NCBI GenBank assembly: GCA_027922465.2
Contig: BQMF02000415.1
Location: forward strand, 186,001 to 250,000
Origin: Turritopsis dohrnii
Taxonomy: Eukaryota > Cnidaria > Hydrozoa > Anthoathecata > Oceaniidae
DNA: 64,000 nt
Direction: 5' to 3'
Position 1 is the stretch's first letter; each line of letters begins with the position of its first letter. Made by a program: the position numbers and the translations under genes. This document shows, one piece after another, positions 40,590 through 51,803 of this stretch. The notes beneath the pieces are model-generated. The model searched no databases, had not been told where the DNA came from, and worked only from the letters and a program-made list of their open reading frames with translations.

Positions 40590-43508
40590 GAAACCGGCAC
40601 TGACAATGTAAAGGAAGATAATGTAAGTTTACCATCTTCTACGTTAGAATCTCTGTACAGCCAGAGGCTTAGGAACCCTAAGAATGTTTTGCTGTCTTAT
40701 CTCAATATAAACTCTATAAGGAATAAATTTGATGGCCTGAAACATTTGCTGAAAGGATACATCGATATTTTAGCCATAGGTGAATGTAAGTTAGATAAAT
40801 CATTCACAACAAATCAATTTCTTATGGAAGGGTACGCTAGTCCTTACCGTTTAGACGTTAACGGCCGTAGTGGGGGATTATTAGTTTATGTGAATGAAAA
40901 TATTCCCTCACGTATCCTTACAAGTTTTGTGTTTGAGACCGATTTGCAAATTATTCCTGTGGAGCTTAATCTTAGGAAAGAGAAATGGATTGTGTTTACC
41001 ATTTACAGACCACCTAAGCAAAGTCTAGCAACTTTTTTAAACGCTTTATCATCAGCTGTAGATTTCTATACCAGGAATTATGAAAATATATTAGTGATTG
41101 GTGACTTTAATTCGGAGCCACTTGACCATTTACTCAGTACTTTTTGTGAAAAACATGGCTTTTACAACCATGTAAAAACACCAACATGCTGGAAGTCTGA
41201 TTCTGGTACATGCATCGATCTGATTTTATCAAATCAAAAGTTCTCCCTCAAAAATACTGGGACTGTGGAAACTGGTTTGAGTGATCACCACTCACTAATA
41301 TATACAATGCTCAAGTCAACTTATACTAAACTTGAGCCTAGGAAATATAATTATAGAAATTTGAAATTTCTAGGTGATTCTAACTTTAGACATAATTTGT
41401 CAATAGCCCTAAGTGACTGTGACCCTTCTTATGAGAATTTTCACGAAATCTTTACATCAACCCTTGATAAAGCAGCACCCCTGAAAACGAGATATCTTCG
41501 GTCCAATGACAAACCTCACATGACTAAGACCCTCAGAAAGGCTATCATGACTAGATCTCGTCTCAAAAACAAAGCGATTTTAACCAAATTGCCAGAGGAT
41601 ATGTTGAGGTATAAAGTCCAAAGAAATCTCGTTGTTCGCCTAAATAGGAAGGCTAAGTTATCCTTCTTTAGAGCTAATTCCACCAAGGGATCTAAGTCTT
41701 TTTGGGACACCTGTAAATCTTTCTTCTCTGAAAAAGGTGCTGACGCTAAATCTAGAATAGTTTTAGTTGATCATGATGAAATCCTCTCAACTGATAGGGA
41801 TATTGCCACTACCTTTAACAACTTCTTTGGTACTATCACTAATTCGTTATCAATCCTTAAGTGGAATGCAACTTTTGTTCCTTGCACTGATGATCCCGTT
41901 ATCAGTGCATTGAACAAATTTAAAGACCACCCTAGTGTTATTAACATTAAAGATAGAATCTCCTCCGCATATTCCTTCAACTTCCAACATTTTTCTGAAT
42001 CGGAAGTCTACGAGGAGATCTTGAACTTGGATGCAACTAAAAAGGCTGCTGGTGGTATCCCTATCAGGGTCCTCAAACAGTGTGTGGGTGAAATCTCACC
42101 TGCACTTGCACGCTGTTTTAACAGTTCACTTGATGAGGGTTCTTTTCCAGGTGAACTTAAGCTTGCCGACGTGATTCCAGTCCATAAGAAAGGCTCTAAA
42201 ACTGACAAGGGTAATTACAGACCCATTAGTTTACTACCTGCTTTTTCAAAGGTATTTGAAAGGCTTATTACGAAACAGCTTTTGCAATTCATGCAGAACA
42301 AGCTGTCAAAATACCTCTGCGGTTTTCGTAAAGGTTTTTCCACTCAATATGCCTTATTGCGTCTACTACAATCTTGGCAAAAAACCCTATCGAATTCAGG
42401 GAAGGTAGGTACTATTCTAATGGATCTTTCAAAGGCTTTTGACTGCTTGCCCCATGATCTTCTTATAGCAAAACTGGAAGCCTATGGTCTCGGGTATCGT
42501 GCATTGAAATTTATACTCAGCTATCTCTCTGACAGAAAAATGCGCGTACACGTTGGTGCTTATTTTAGCGAGTGGCTCAACATTTTACTTGGTGTCCCAC
42601 AAGGCTCTGTGTTGGGTCCTCTTCTGTTCAATATTTTCATTAATGACCTATTTTTTCTGGAACTTGAATCGATGATTTGTAACTTTGCAGACGACAACAC
42701 TCTCTATGCGTGTGACATCTCACTTGACTCGATCTTGCAGAAACTGCTACCCGATGTCCATGTTGTCATCGACTGGTTTCGTTTTAACGAGATGGTTGTC
42801 AATCCTGAAAAGTTTCAGGTTATGTTTCTTGGTGTTGACAATCAAAGTTTCCCCGTAACAGTTGATGGCAGCATCATCGATAGTTCCACCTCTATTAAAC
42901 TCCTTGGCGTTAATATTGATTCTAAATTATCATTCAATAACCATGTTTTTGAAATGTGTAGCAAGGCTAATCAAAAGACACGTGCCTTGCTTAGAATCCG
43001 CAATTTCTTAAATACAAAGCAAGCTGAGATTCTCTGTCATTCTTACGTTATGTCAAACTTAAACTATTGTCCTCTGCTTTGGATGTTCGGCTCCAAAACT
43101 GCTGGAAAGAAAATAAACTCCACTCATAGACGAGCTATAAGAGCTGTGTATCTTGATTTCAGCACCAGTAGTGATGAATTGTTTGAGGTATACAACATCA
43201 CTCCTTTACATAGAAGAAATCTAGAGCTACTCTTAATCGAGGTTTACAAGACTGTAAACCACCTAAATCCTGAAATCATGTGGAATCTATTTTCTGAAAA
43301 ACGCATGAAATATAATTTACGATGTGGCAAAATCCTAAATCTACCTACCCTTCCAGCACGCAAGTGTCAAAACACACTTGTCTTTAGGGCAGTTATGGCA
43401 TGGAACAACCTTCCCTGTCATATTAAAATTGCGGAGTCGCTGACTAAGTTCAAAAGTCTTTTGAGTTGCCTTGCTCACATACATTGCCAGTGCCAATATT
43501 GTAGTTAA
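40587..43508 (+). CDS. LINE ORF2: AP-type endonuclease and reverse transcriptase
   Basis: The frame is open from the codon after the ORF1 stop to the TAA at 43506. The endonuclease runs from about codon 35 ('LSYLNINSIRNKF', Asn block; 'ILAIGECKLD', Glu; 'ILVIGDFNSEP', Asp-Asn; 'GTCIDLILSN'; 'GLSDHHSLIY', Asp-His). The RT follows with 'PVHKKGSKTDKGNYRPISLL', 'LCGFRKGFSTQYALL', 'ILMDLSKAFDCLPHDLL' (catalytic Asp), 'GVPQGSVLGPLLFNIFINDL' and 'ICNFADDNTLYACD' (FADD box). All key residues of both enzymes are visible. The product is about 973 residues if read from the codon after UGA. It may be active. Confidence 0.9.
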   Translation, partial: RETGTDNVKEDNVSLPSSTLESLYSQRLRNPKNVLLSYLNINSIRNKFDGLKHLLKGYIDILAIGECKLDKSFTTNQFLMEGYASPYRLDVNGRSGGLLVYVNENIPSRILTSFVFETDLQIIPVELNLRKEKWIVFTIYRPPKQSLATFLNALSSAVDFYTRNYENILVIGDFNSEPLDHLLSTFCEKHGFYNHVKTPTCWKSDSGTCIDLILSNQKFSLKNTGTVETGLSDHHSLIYTMLKSTYTKLEPRKYNYRNLKFLGDSNFRHNLSIALSDCDPSYENFHEIFTSTLDKAAPLKTRYLRSNDKPHMTKTLRKAIMTRSRLKNKAILTKLPEDMLRYKVQRNLVVRLNRKAKLSFFRANSTKGSKSFWDTCKSFFSEKGADAKSRIVLVDHDEILSTDRDIATTFNNFFGTITNSLSILKWNATFVPCTDDPVISALNKFKDHPSVINIKDRISSAYSFNFQHFSESEVYEEILNLDATKKAAGGIPIRVLKQCVGEISPALARCFNSSLDEGSFPGELKLADVIPVHKKGSKTDKGNYRPISLLPAFSKVFERLITKQLLQFMQNKLSKYLCGFRKGFSTQYALLRLLQSWQKTLSNSGKVGTILMDLSKAFDCLPHDLLIAKLEAYGLGYRALKFILSYLSDRKMRVHVGAYFSEWLNILLGVPQGSVLGPLLFNIFINDLFFLELESMICNFADDNTLYACDISLDSILQKLLPDVHVVIDWFRFNEMVVNPEKFQVMFLGVDNQSFPVTVDGSIIDSSTSIKLLGVNIDSKLSFNNHVFEMCSKANQKTRALLRIRNFLNTKQAEILCHSYVMSNLNYCPLLWMFGSKTAGKKINSTHRRAIRAVYLDFSTSSDELFEVYNITPLHRRNLELLLIEVYKTVNHLNPEIMWNLFSEKRMKYNLRCGKILNLPTLPARKCQNTLVFRAVMAWNNLPCHIKIAESLTKFKSLLSCLAHIHCQCQYCS

Positions 43509-43697
43509 TTTGTATATGTATACATATTTTTAAATTACTTATGAATTTATTTATTTATTTATTTTACTTATTTGTCTATTTATTTATTTATTTTTACATC
43601 TCTTTTTATATTGTTGGAATGAATTAGTTTTATCACAGAAAACTATTGTAAATTTTAGTAATCCAACGTTAAATAAAGATTTCTACTCTACTCTACT

Positions 43698-44402
43698 TGT
43701 CAATTATTGTATGTACATTGATAACCATGAAAATAATGTATGGTTAAATAATTACAGTATAACTACCATCAACGTGATACTGAGATAAAAATGCTGTCCT
43801 TACTAATCAGGGTGGAATTGAATATAACACCACCAAAAACTTATGTTGAACTTATTATGAAATGAAGATGTGTGATGGTTGGTCAAATGATAAGGTTTGT
43901 GTGGCCAAATGATAATTTTTGCTGAGGAGTTAAAAAGTGAGTTACTATATGGACACTTAGCTAAAAGTTATAAGACCTAAATGTGACTAGTATTTCCCCT
44001 TAAACAACTTCATATCGTCATCGAGTAAAATAATTTCATCATAACAAGTGGTTGATCTTTATTGTTGCAGAAGCTTGACATCCTTTATACCATAAAATCA
44101 TGGTAAACAACGTAAATAAAACAGAACACTTGCTTTTTGTAACTCGGATAAAACTATCTTACAACATTATACAATCAAATTTGTATACATGTTTACTGTA
44201 CAAAGGAAGAAAAGAACATTATTAAACCTAATTTTAATAGGTACAGTATAATTCTTTGGGGTAGACAAGCAACTAACTATCATAAGCAATCACAATCTCT
44301 ACTAACAAAATATTATGGGTAGAATTTGAAATTAGGACAGAAAAGTTATTTTCAAAAAAAGATGGGCTTAAAATGACAACTTACAAAACCAAATTCAAGT
44401 AT
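43698..44402. other. Intergenic, nothing recognised
   Basis: AT-rich, with no open frame of note. Confidence 0.4.
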
Positions 44403-45162
44403 ATACCTTCAGAGAAGAAATCGTTTGCGGAAGAAATTTTTGTGGAATATATTTGTGCGGATAAATGGCCACAAAATGCCATATATTGCGAAATAAATTT
44501 TTGCAGATGACGACTTCAAAAGAGATTTTGCAGAATTAATTTTTGCGGATGCAAAAAAATTGATAAAATTAAAGGTAAGGAAACACCCAATTTAGTGCCT
44601 GGGTGTATACAAACTTTAATTGAATGGAAAAACAGACCTCCATAGGTCTATTTTTCAGCAGTTAAAATATCAAAAAGAATACTAAGCTACAACAAACAGA
44701 TAATGTGGCTGGGTCTTATCTTTGTTCAGAGGAGGTCAATGTAACGCCAGCAATTGGGAATATGACTCAGTGTGGGTCTACTTCCCATAAATGAAATATG
44801 AAAATAACAACAACAACTGTGATGCCACCGCAGACATTGTTTCTCAAAGTAAAAGCAACAGTACGAAGCACGAAAGTGCAGATGCTGCTTATAAGAAGAA
44901 TAATAAATAAGTCCTTAAATGCTTAATAACATCGACTTATTTCCTTTTTCATTTTCCAAACGCTTGGTAAAGACGAGACTTAGAGTTATATGCAAAGCAA
45001 AGTGAAAAATCAATTCTTTATGGGTGAAATATTTCGAAAAATTTTGCAGAATTTATTTTTGCGGATGACCAATAGTTATTCAATTTTGCGGAATTTATTT
45101 TTGTGGATTTGAGCGAAATCCATACAAATTTCTTCTGTAAACAATTTCTTTCCTTAAGTTAT
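44403..45162. mobile_element. TIR element with 'gcggaattaatttttgcgga' subrepeats
   Basis: The left part ('agaaatcgtttgcggaagaaattt') and the right part read inward ('agaaattgtttacagaagaaattt') are diverged inverted repeats. Inside each end are several copies of 'gcgga(a/t)(t/a)-aatttttgcgga'-like sequence (44421-44560 and 45035-45110). The exact ends are uncertain, and no target duplication is proven. The minus-strand frame 45095-45283 crosses the right end and is not a gene. Confidence 0.5.
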
Positions 45163-46544
45163 CAGAATTAACGTTTCTGTTCAAAATAATTATGTTCACA
45201 CTTCTTGTGTTACGTGACTTTCGTAAATCCCAAACCGAAAAACAAAAGAGATCTTGGTAGTGAAAATACACATCCATAACCAAATCACTACATAGCTGAA
45301 AGCAGGTCGTGTTCTGGTTTGATTTAACTTACAGACTGTCATGTTGGATTGTGTTCGATTTACGTTCGTTGTTCGTAAAAGGAAAATTGACAGTAAAATA
45401 AATATTAAATTTTGAAAAATAAAATATGATATACAGCATCAAATGTATACTGATACATGATCATAAACTTCATTCATAGTAAACTATGTTTCTGTTGTTG
45501 AATTAAACAACTATCCAGAGAAGCACACTTGACCAGCATTCTTTCAATTTCAAGATTTTTCTCAATCCTCTATGTATTAAAACATTATACGTAATTGGTT
45601 TTCTGAACTTCTTCTTGCATATACGATATCACATTTTTACTTGCTGTTTTGTATGTACACTTTGAATTAACTGGTTGAACTAGTTGTTCTCCACATGAAA
45701 AAGGTTTCCTTCATATGGCTGCATATCATCATGCTTTCAGTTCAGTTGGGCTACATTATATCAGGATCAAACTAAATAAATCTTTAGCCTGGCTATTGAT
45801 AATGAAAATAAATACATTCATTAGTTTTCAAACTATTATCAAGGTAGACATTTTGAGCTAGTGGCGCGCATTGATCAAGGTCGCCATTTTGAACTATAGA
45901 ACTGAGCAAACGGAACCGAAGAGTGTATTTCAAAACGTTGCAGAAGAAGAAGAAGAAAAAGATGAAGAAGAAGATGAAAGGGTAAACCTATATCTACCTG
46001 TCTATCTATCTACCTATATCTATCTTCCCTATGGGTGAGATAGATAATAATCTTAATATTTGTTGCACATATATGTTTTTTTGAAATGAGCATACAGCTT
46101 CAGAATATCATCCTTATCATCAATACAATTTATTCAGAACCGTACACATTTTCTTTTATTTTACTAAAAAATCAATACCGGGACGAATTACTACAGTGAA
46201 TATCGAATCCACAAATCAACCGAAAAGCAAAACCTGGAAAAAAACTGAATTCGACACACAAAGATCAGAGAGGATATACCTTTAAAATGCGATGAAGCAA
46301 ATACTCCTAATGATGATACACGAAAATAAAGTCGATTTACAGCTTTGATAGTTCTTAAACTTTGAGAAACTGTGGTACTGCATTGGTTTGGTTATGTTTC
46401 TTCCAAGCGGAAGCTTTGTACATCCAGCTTGCCGTTTTACCACCACCAGACATAACAACAAAACTAAACTGAAAGACTAGAGAGCGATGATAAAACCGTT
46501 TCCATAGAGAGTAAGTTTTTCACATTGGGTTTTTTTTTCTATGC
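45163..46544. other. Intergenic with a TCTA microsatellite
   Basis: A purine-rich GAA tract lies at about 45945-45975 and an irregular (TCTA)n at about 45990-46025. A minus-strand stretch near 46375-46470 is open and could belong to a decayed element, but nothing is recognised. Confidence 0.4.
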
Positions 46545-48134
46545 CGAAACCCATGACCCGTCAAACCTTTGATGATATAAACTCACATGTACATAATGCA
46601 TATGTTAAAACTTCACATGATTCAATGAAGCAGGGAGCTGAAGAAGCATACTCTAAAACTGTTTTCAAAGATAAGACATCCATTGATGAACAGGGTAAAC
46701 ACTTCAGTCAGTGGTGACGGTGCTTGGCAAAAGCGGGGTTACTGATCTTTGAACGGTGTTGTTACGGTGATCTCCAATGGAAAGTGTGTTGATTGTGAAG
46801 CCATTTCAAAGAAGTGTAGAGGATGTGACATATGGGAAAAGAGGAAAGCCACCGACCCAGTTGCCTTCAAAGAATGGCAACAGCACCATGAAGGGAATTG
46901 TTCAGTAAACCACCTAGGAAGCTCAAGAGCGATAGAAGTCAGAGGAATCTTACGCATCTTCCAACGGTCAATTAACTTGAATAAATTACGCTAAACATTT
47001 ATAATCAGTGATGGGGATTGTAAATCATTTGAGGAGATCAAAGCCAAAGATCCTTATCCAGGACATAGACTTGTTAAAGGTGAGTGCATTGGATATGTGC
47101 AGAAAAGGGTTGGATCTCGGTTACGCAAGATTAAAACCGAATATAAAGGAAAGAAGCTACCAGACGGTAAAGGCATTAGCCACATTCCGGAAAATCATTT
47201 TTTGTTTACACGAAACTATATTCGCTATGTATCTGTAGGGACGTTTATATAACTTGGTAGAGTTGTTCTTAAATATGTCCCCCCAAAGTCATTAGAAACT
47301 TCACGTGAACATTCGAAAAAAACGTGCAAAGTAATGATGTTTCTTTTGATACATGTAAAGTTTTACATCTCAGAAGTAATTATTGAGTCTCATCAGTAAT
47401 TATATTTTCGTGTAACAGGCTGGTTGATGTCAGGAATGTGGCTAATTGGTCGGGGTAAAGGAAGATTGACTGACAAAGTAATCAATACTTTACAGTATCA
47501 TCATGGGATGGCTATAAGACAAAACATTGATAACCTTTATGCCATGAGAAAATCGGTGGCAGCAGTTTTACATCACTCCACTAATGAACCAGATCCAATC
47601 AAGCGCCATCAGTATTGTCCGAAAAGAGAAGACTCCAGGTGTAAGTACCAGAGCGATAGAATCACAGGAAATAACTCGTACAAAGCAAGAATTAACATCT
47701 ACAAGGCTGCACATGATGTCATAACCCCTGTGTTTTCACATAAAAGTCTTGGTAGTAAATCTTTATTGTCAAAATGTTTACATGGACAAACACAGAACGT
47801 GAATGAATCGTTAAATATCCTTATTTGAGGGCGGTGTCCAAAAATGGTTTATGTGGGTTTGAGATTGTTCAAAATGGCAGTAGCATCTGCAGTAATTGCT
47901 TTCAATGATGGTGCTATGGGACTTTTACTCATTTTTGAAATTTTAGGACTAGAAGCTGTTTATTGCACCGTCAAAGGTTTCCAAAGAGCTGATAACATTC
48001 GGGTTCATGAGTGCAACCGAAAATCTTTGGACAGTGCAATGAAACGTCGAACGAAGCTCCGTGCCCTTGTAAAGGGCTTTGATGAAAAAAATGTTGAGGA
48101 GGAAGGCTTAACACATATTTATGGTGCTTTTTAG
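46545..48134 (+). pseudogene. Mutator-like (MULE-type) transposase, decayed
   Basis: In order: 'FDDINSHVHNAYVKTSHDSM'; 'SGDGAWQKRGY' then a TGA then 'LNGVVTVISNGKCVDC'; 'CRGCDIWEKRKA'; 'GNCSVNHLGSS'; 'ISDGDCKSFEEIKAKD' (second Asp block); 'CIGYVQKRVGSRLRKIK'; an about 240 bp interruption (about 47177-47420); 'RLTDKVINTLQYHHGMAIRQ'; 'KCLHGQTQNVNESLNILI' then TGA (from TGG) then 'GRCPK'; and a basic C-terminus ending at 48132. This follows a family of long transposase-like proteins abundant in corals and hydrozoans that I place in the Mutator group by recall. Frameshifts lie near 46707 and 46992. It is inactive. Confidence 0.65.
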
Positions 48135-48690
48135 CTTTTTAAAATGTTTTTTAAGAGGATTTTGAGATTTTATTTTCATTTTTAACACAAACAAAACCTT
48201 TAAAAGCATTTTTCTCATAACTCATTTTTTTCGCACTTTTTCGATCTTTCGACAAGGATAACTTTTGATTGGATAATGCTTTTGACTTAAAATTTCGCAC
48301 ATTTGTTCCGTATTATATGTTTAATGTATTGAACGAAACACTTTTGTTATTTCGGCCCTGGAACCGATTTGAGAAGGTGATTAGTTAAGACCTATATTAG
48401 AAAAAATTCTTTTGAGTGCCAACCTGGTGCGAACCAAGGAAAAATTCAAGAAAGTGCTTCGTTTGAGAACATAAGAATAATCCTACAAGGAGATATGTTC
48501 GGTAAGAGATTACCTATTTTTTCGGGGTTTTTTTCATTAATTATGTGCATAATTAGTGACGTCATCAACGTTTTTTTCAAAATAATTTTTTTTTCTTTTC
48601 TATTTTGGTGAGATACAACTTTGTGCCAAAGGATTTTGAAAAATTCAAACTTTTTGAAAATAAAATATCCATTACCAGGACTCCACCAGT
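48135..48690. other. No gene recognised
   Basis: AT-rich sequence between the Mutator-like pseudogene and the RAG1-N-like remnant, which lie on opposite strands. Confidence 0.35.
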
Positions 48691-49270
48691 TTATTCAATG
48701 CCTATAGTGTTTGGGGTGAACATATCAATATTTTTTTCGTACGTAGGGCATTGGATGTTATCTTTTCTTCGCCTCTCAATTTTTTGACACAAGAATATGA
48801 AACAAAATGTATGTTCGCAACTGTTTATTTTGAAGGGATTAGAAAAGATATCATGAGAAAGACAACAAATACACAAATGTTAATGTTGGTTTTTGTCAGT
48901 GTCGATTTTGGAGGATTTCAACTCGATTGCGTCACGGGTACTAAGTTTTGGAACTCAATAATCGAATCTCTAGTCCAGTATAGAACATTCCAAACGAAAT
49001 GTTGACCTCCATTTTTATATCGTCTTCCCCCCACTTTCCCCTATGTTTTGCCAAGACGTATTGGCAAACTTTGCAGGATTCTGCGATGTGTTGTGTCCAT
49101 GCGAAAGATAGAGAATGGTTTATTGAAGTGCTGTGTTTTTCGATATTGACTATTTTCGAATAACAGTTGTGGCAGATTTTGTCAGGATTGGTATTGGAAA
49201 TTGGTAATTGGAAAATTTTAGTAAAAAAATTTTTGGAAAAAATTTTGCTCATCTTCAGCATTTGGGCCAT
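48691..49270 (-). pseudogene. RAG1 N-terminal-like zinc/RING region, decayed (N-RAG-TP type)
   Basis: From the ATG at 49270, the first frame (to 48941) carries 'PDKICHNCYSKIVNIEKHST', then 'FAWTQHIAESCKVCQYVLAK'. This is a paired C-x-x-C pattern with an intervening helix and His, like the N-terminal zinc-binding part of RAG1 and of the molluscan N-RAG-TP transposon protein. After a frame change, 48876-48691 reads 'CICCLSHDIFSNPFKINSCE' followed by 'HTFC' and ends 'IQCPTYEKNIDMF', a RING finger in which two ligand positions are no longer Cys (F in 'CFIFLC', Y in 'CPTYEK'). It is broken by stops between about 48941 and 48885. The RAG1 relationship is inferred from motif order. Confidence 0.5.
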
Positions 49271-50864
49271 TGTTTAAAACTGACAATACCAAAAAATAGA
49301 ATTTTTTTTTTTCGTTTGAAGGCAAGTCATTTGATAGATCATTGGAAGCGTATTTTCATGCTGAATTGATTTATGCAACTTATGTACTTGTAAACCTATA
49401 TATTCCATCCACTGAAAAACCTTCACCAAAATCACAAATAAATTCAATAATTGCATACCCAATGTACTTAATTATGTCATAAAAAAACAATAGGCCACCT
49501 GTTCACAAAAGATAGGTCAAATGTACAAAATACATCAAAGTTTGATTGGTCCCAATTTCAACAAAAAATATTGAGTTGTTCAGATTTTAGTTCGTCAGAG
49601 CTCCAAAAGGCCTAGTCCTAATAGGGTTGAAGAGCCACCACAAACACTGCAAAGCTTTGACAAGTATGTAATATGCATTTCAAGGGAAGTTAATATTTTC
49701 GGCTTCAGATGTGTTACCAGCATGAAACTTCGGGAATGAATACTTTAACGCGTACTCTATGCAACGGCATAAACTGTTTATGCTGGAAAATATTACTTAT
49801 TCTTGATAGTGTTAAAAAAATAAATTTAAACATTATGAAGCTTCTGTCATTATTCTTTTTCCGAATACAAACAATTGTGGAACTCTACATTGCATCTATA
49901 GCATAACACTCCCACGAATAAATGATGAAAGGATTGGAATGAAAAGCAGACACCAAGGAAAAGGGTTCAACAAGTACAAATCATATGATTACATCTTTAT
50001 TAAGAATTTTGCCAGTTTTGATAAACATTCGAATAACTGGAACTCTTTTGTTTCTGAAATATTTTTAAGAAACGTGTTAGATATTAGTTCATGTTGGTAC
50101 AAGGGTCCACCATAGGTATTAATACAGCCATTAGAAAAAATGCTTAAGTAAGAAAGTTGACGCGTAAAACTCTGCCAACGTTGCATTTACATCACAAGAC
50201 CTTTCTGATTGTGTTGCGAAAACGAGACTTCCTTTGTAAAGGGACTATAGTAAAATCGAAAAGCTTGTCTTTAACTACAGTTTCCGCCTGTTATTCGCAC
50301 TGTTTTAAAAGAAATGATGTTGTATTTAAATTTTGCACCAAGGGTTGGCATATAAAAACAATAAGAAGGAGTTTTATTGAATAATACTTAATGACCATAA
50401 CGATTATAATGCTCGCTCACAAAACTCAACACGAAACACAGAACTTTTCAAAATCTATTATTTGTATGTGCAGGAAACATCAATGCATTTAAAAGAAAAT
50501 AGCTGCTATTCTTGTTATAATTGATCTAATTTTATGTGAACGCCTATCTTTCACACGACTTTTGAAAAGATATCGCAGTTTGTCCCATATATGCAATAGT
50601 CAGCTTTCGTTATGTATCTAACATCATGAATGAGCTGATTGCTTGAAAATTTCGTAATCATCGTATTCGCCAGGTCTGAACCAGGCTTTAGCTATTAACA
50701 GAATAATTCGGTATGGTGTAACTATGGCCATAAAGATAATTATGTTATCCGCAATTATGGTTGTTATAGTTACCCGAAATTGCTTTAAAACATAAAATGA
50801 TCAATTAAAGATATTGAAATATCAAAACAAATTCAGATGGAAGGTTTCTTATGAGAATTGTGAA
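49271..50864. other. Intergenic upstream of the first GPCR
   Basis: Short frames at 49274-49462, 49709-49906, 49989-50186 and 50157-50384 have no recognisable domain. The last few hundred bases may hold the promoter of the GPCR at 50865. Confidence 0.4.
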
Positions 50865-51803
50865 ATGTTAAATAAAACGAATTCGTCAAACCTGAAAGAA
50901 AAATGGTGCTTGCCAGATTTGTTTATTGACTTCAGGGGCAACGAATTAAATTACTTAATTACTGCCAATTCTATTGTCATGCTTGTTATAATAATTGTCA
51001 ATCTGGGCATGATTTATGGCCAGTTCAAAACAAACCAGTACAAAAAGGTAACCGAAAAGTTATTTCTTTGTTTGGGTATCAGTGATTTGTTAATCGGCTT
51101 GGTTGCGTTACCGCACAAGATTTCCGTGATGGCATCACAGACAGAATCTTGTTGGAGTGCCATTCTTGATAAAGTTTTATGTACATCATTTTCAACAGCG
51201 TCAGGTTCAATTATCGTTTTGATCACTATGTATCGATTCATCAATATTGTCTTCAACCCTATTCAAAATGAAAGTATATCAAAGAGATTTTTTCCAATAA
51301 TATTGTCTGTCTCGTTGATATGGTCCTTGTCTGTTGGAGTTATTATCGGATATCTAAGACTTCATATGGCTGAAGATTACGACTCTTTTAACATTGTATT
51401 GAGAATTTTTGGCTGTTATTATATTTCTTTTGCAATGATTGCTTTCATCATGAATGTTTGCTTAATAATTTACATACGAAACACAGCCAGAGGTCTAAAG
51501 AAAACGCCAAGTAGCGTAACATCATCTAAGAACCATCAGAAAGCATCGTATACAATTCTCATGATTTCATTCTTGCTGGTCATAACGTATGTAATACCTG
51601 GATCATATTTTCTTTATATTACCCATTCGGGATCTGCAAACAAAGTTAACAGGGAGGGTGAATGGATTATGTTTACGATTTATTTAAATACAATTTTGAA
51701 TTCCTTGATCTACATGTTTAAAAATGATAAAATAAAGAAGTTTTATCAAGAGAAATTTATCATCAAATCATCTGATACAATCGATTCTTCAACACTATCG
51801 TAG
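50865..51803 (+). CDS. Class A (rhodopsin-like) GPCR, intronless, paralog 1
   Basis: The product is 312 residues from the first ATG in frame, preceding 'LNKTNSSN', an N-glycosylation-type N-terminus. Seven hydrophobic segments are visible: about 35-58, 70-92 ('LGISDLLIGLVALPHKI', TM2 with the conserved Asp), 105-128, 145-167, 180-205, 227-250 and 263-285. A Cys near the start of TM3 ('SCWSAIL') is conserved. The DRY position reads 'MYRFINIVF', and TM7 has 'NSLIYMFKN' in place of NPxxY. A paralog lies 1.4 kb downstream on the same strand with the same features, so they arose by tandem duplication. The ligand is unknown. It resembles the broad amine/melanocortin/adenosine-like cnidarian orphan receptors. 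Confidence 0.85.
   Translation: MLNKTNSSNLKEKWCLPDLFIDFRGNELNYLITANSIVMLVIIIVNLGMIYGQFKTNQYKKVTEKLFLCLGISDLLIGLVALPHKISVMASQTESCWSAILDKVLCTSFSTASGSIIVLITMYRFINIVFNPIQNESISKRFFPIILSVSLIWSLSVGVIIGYLRLHMAEDYDSFNIVLRIFGCYYISFAMIAFIMNVCLIIYIRNTARGLKKTPSSVTSSKNHQKASYTILMISFLLVITYVIPGSYFLYITHSGSANKVNREGEWIMFTIYLNTILNSLIYMFKNDKIKKFYQEKFIIKSSDTIDSSTLS

Larger units (their letters stand above)
39228..43697 (+). mobile_element. CR1/L2-type LINE, apparently full coding
   Basis: ORF1 with an SGNH esterase domain is followed in the same frame by ORF2 with AP-type endonuclease and RT. An 'aataaaga' motif precedes the 3' end, which terminates in a (TCTAC)3 microsatellite (about 43682-43697), as is usual for CR1/L2-clade LINEs. 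The true 5' end is not visible and may lie near 39000. No target duplication was identified. The coding region has no disabling mutations other than the UGA between the ORFs. Confidence 0.85.
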
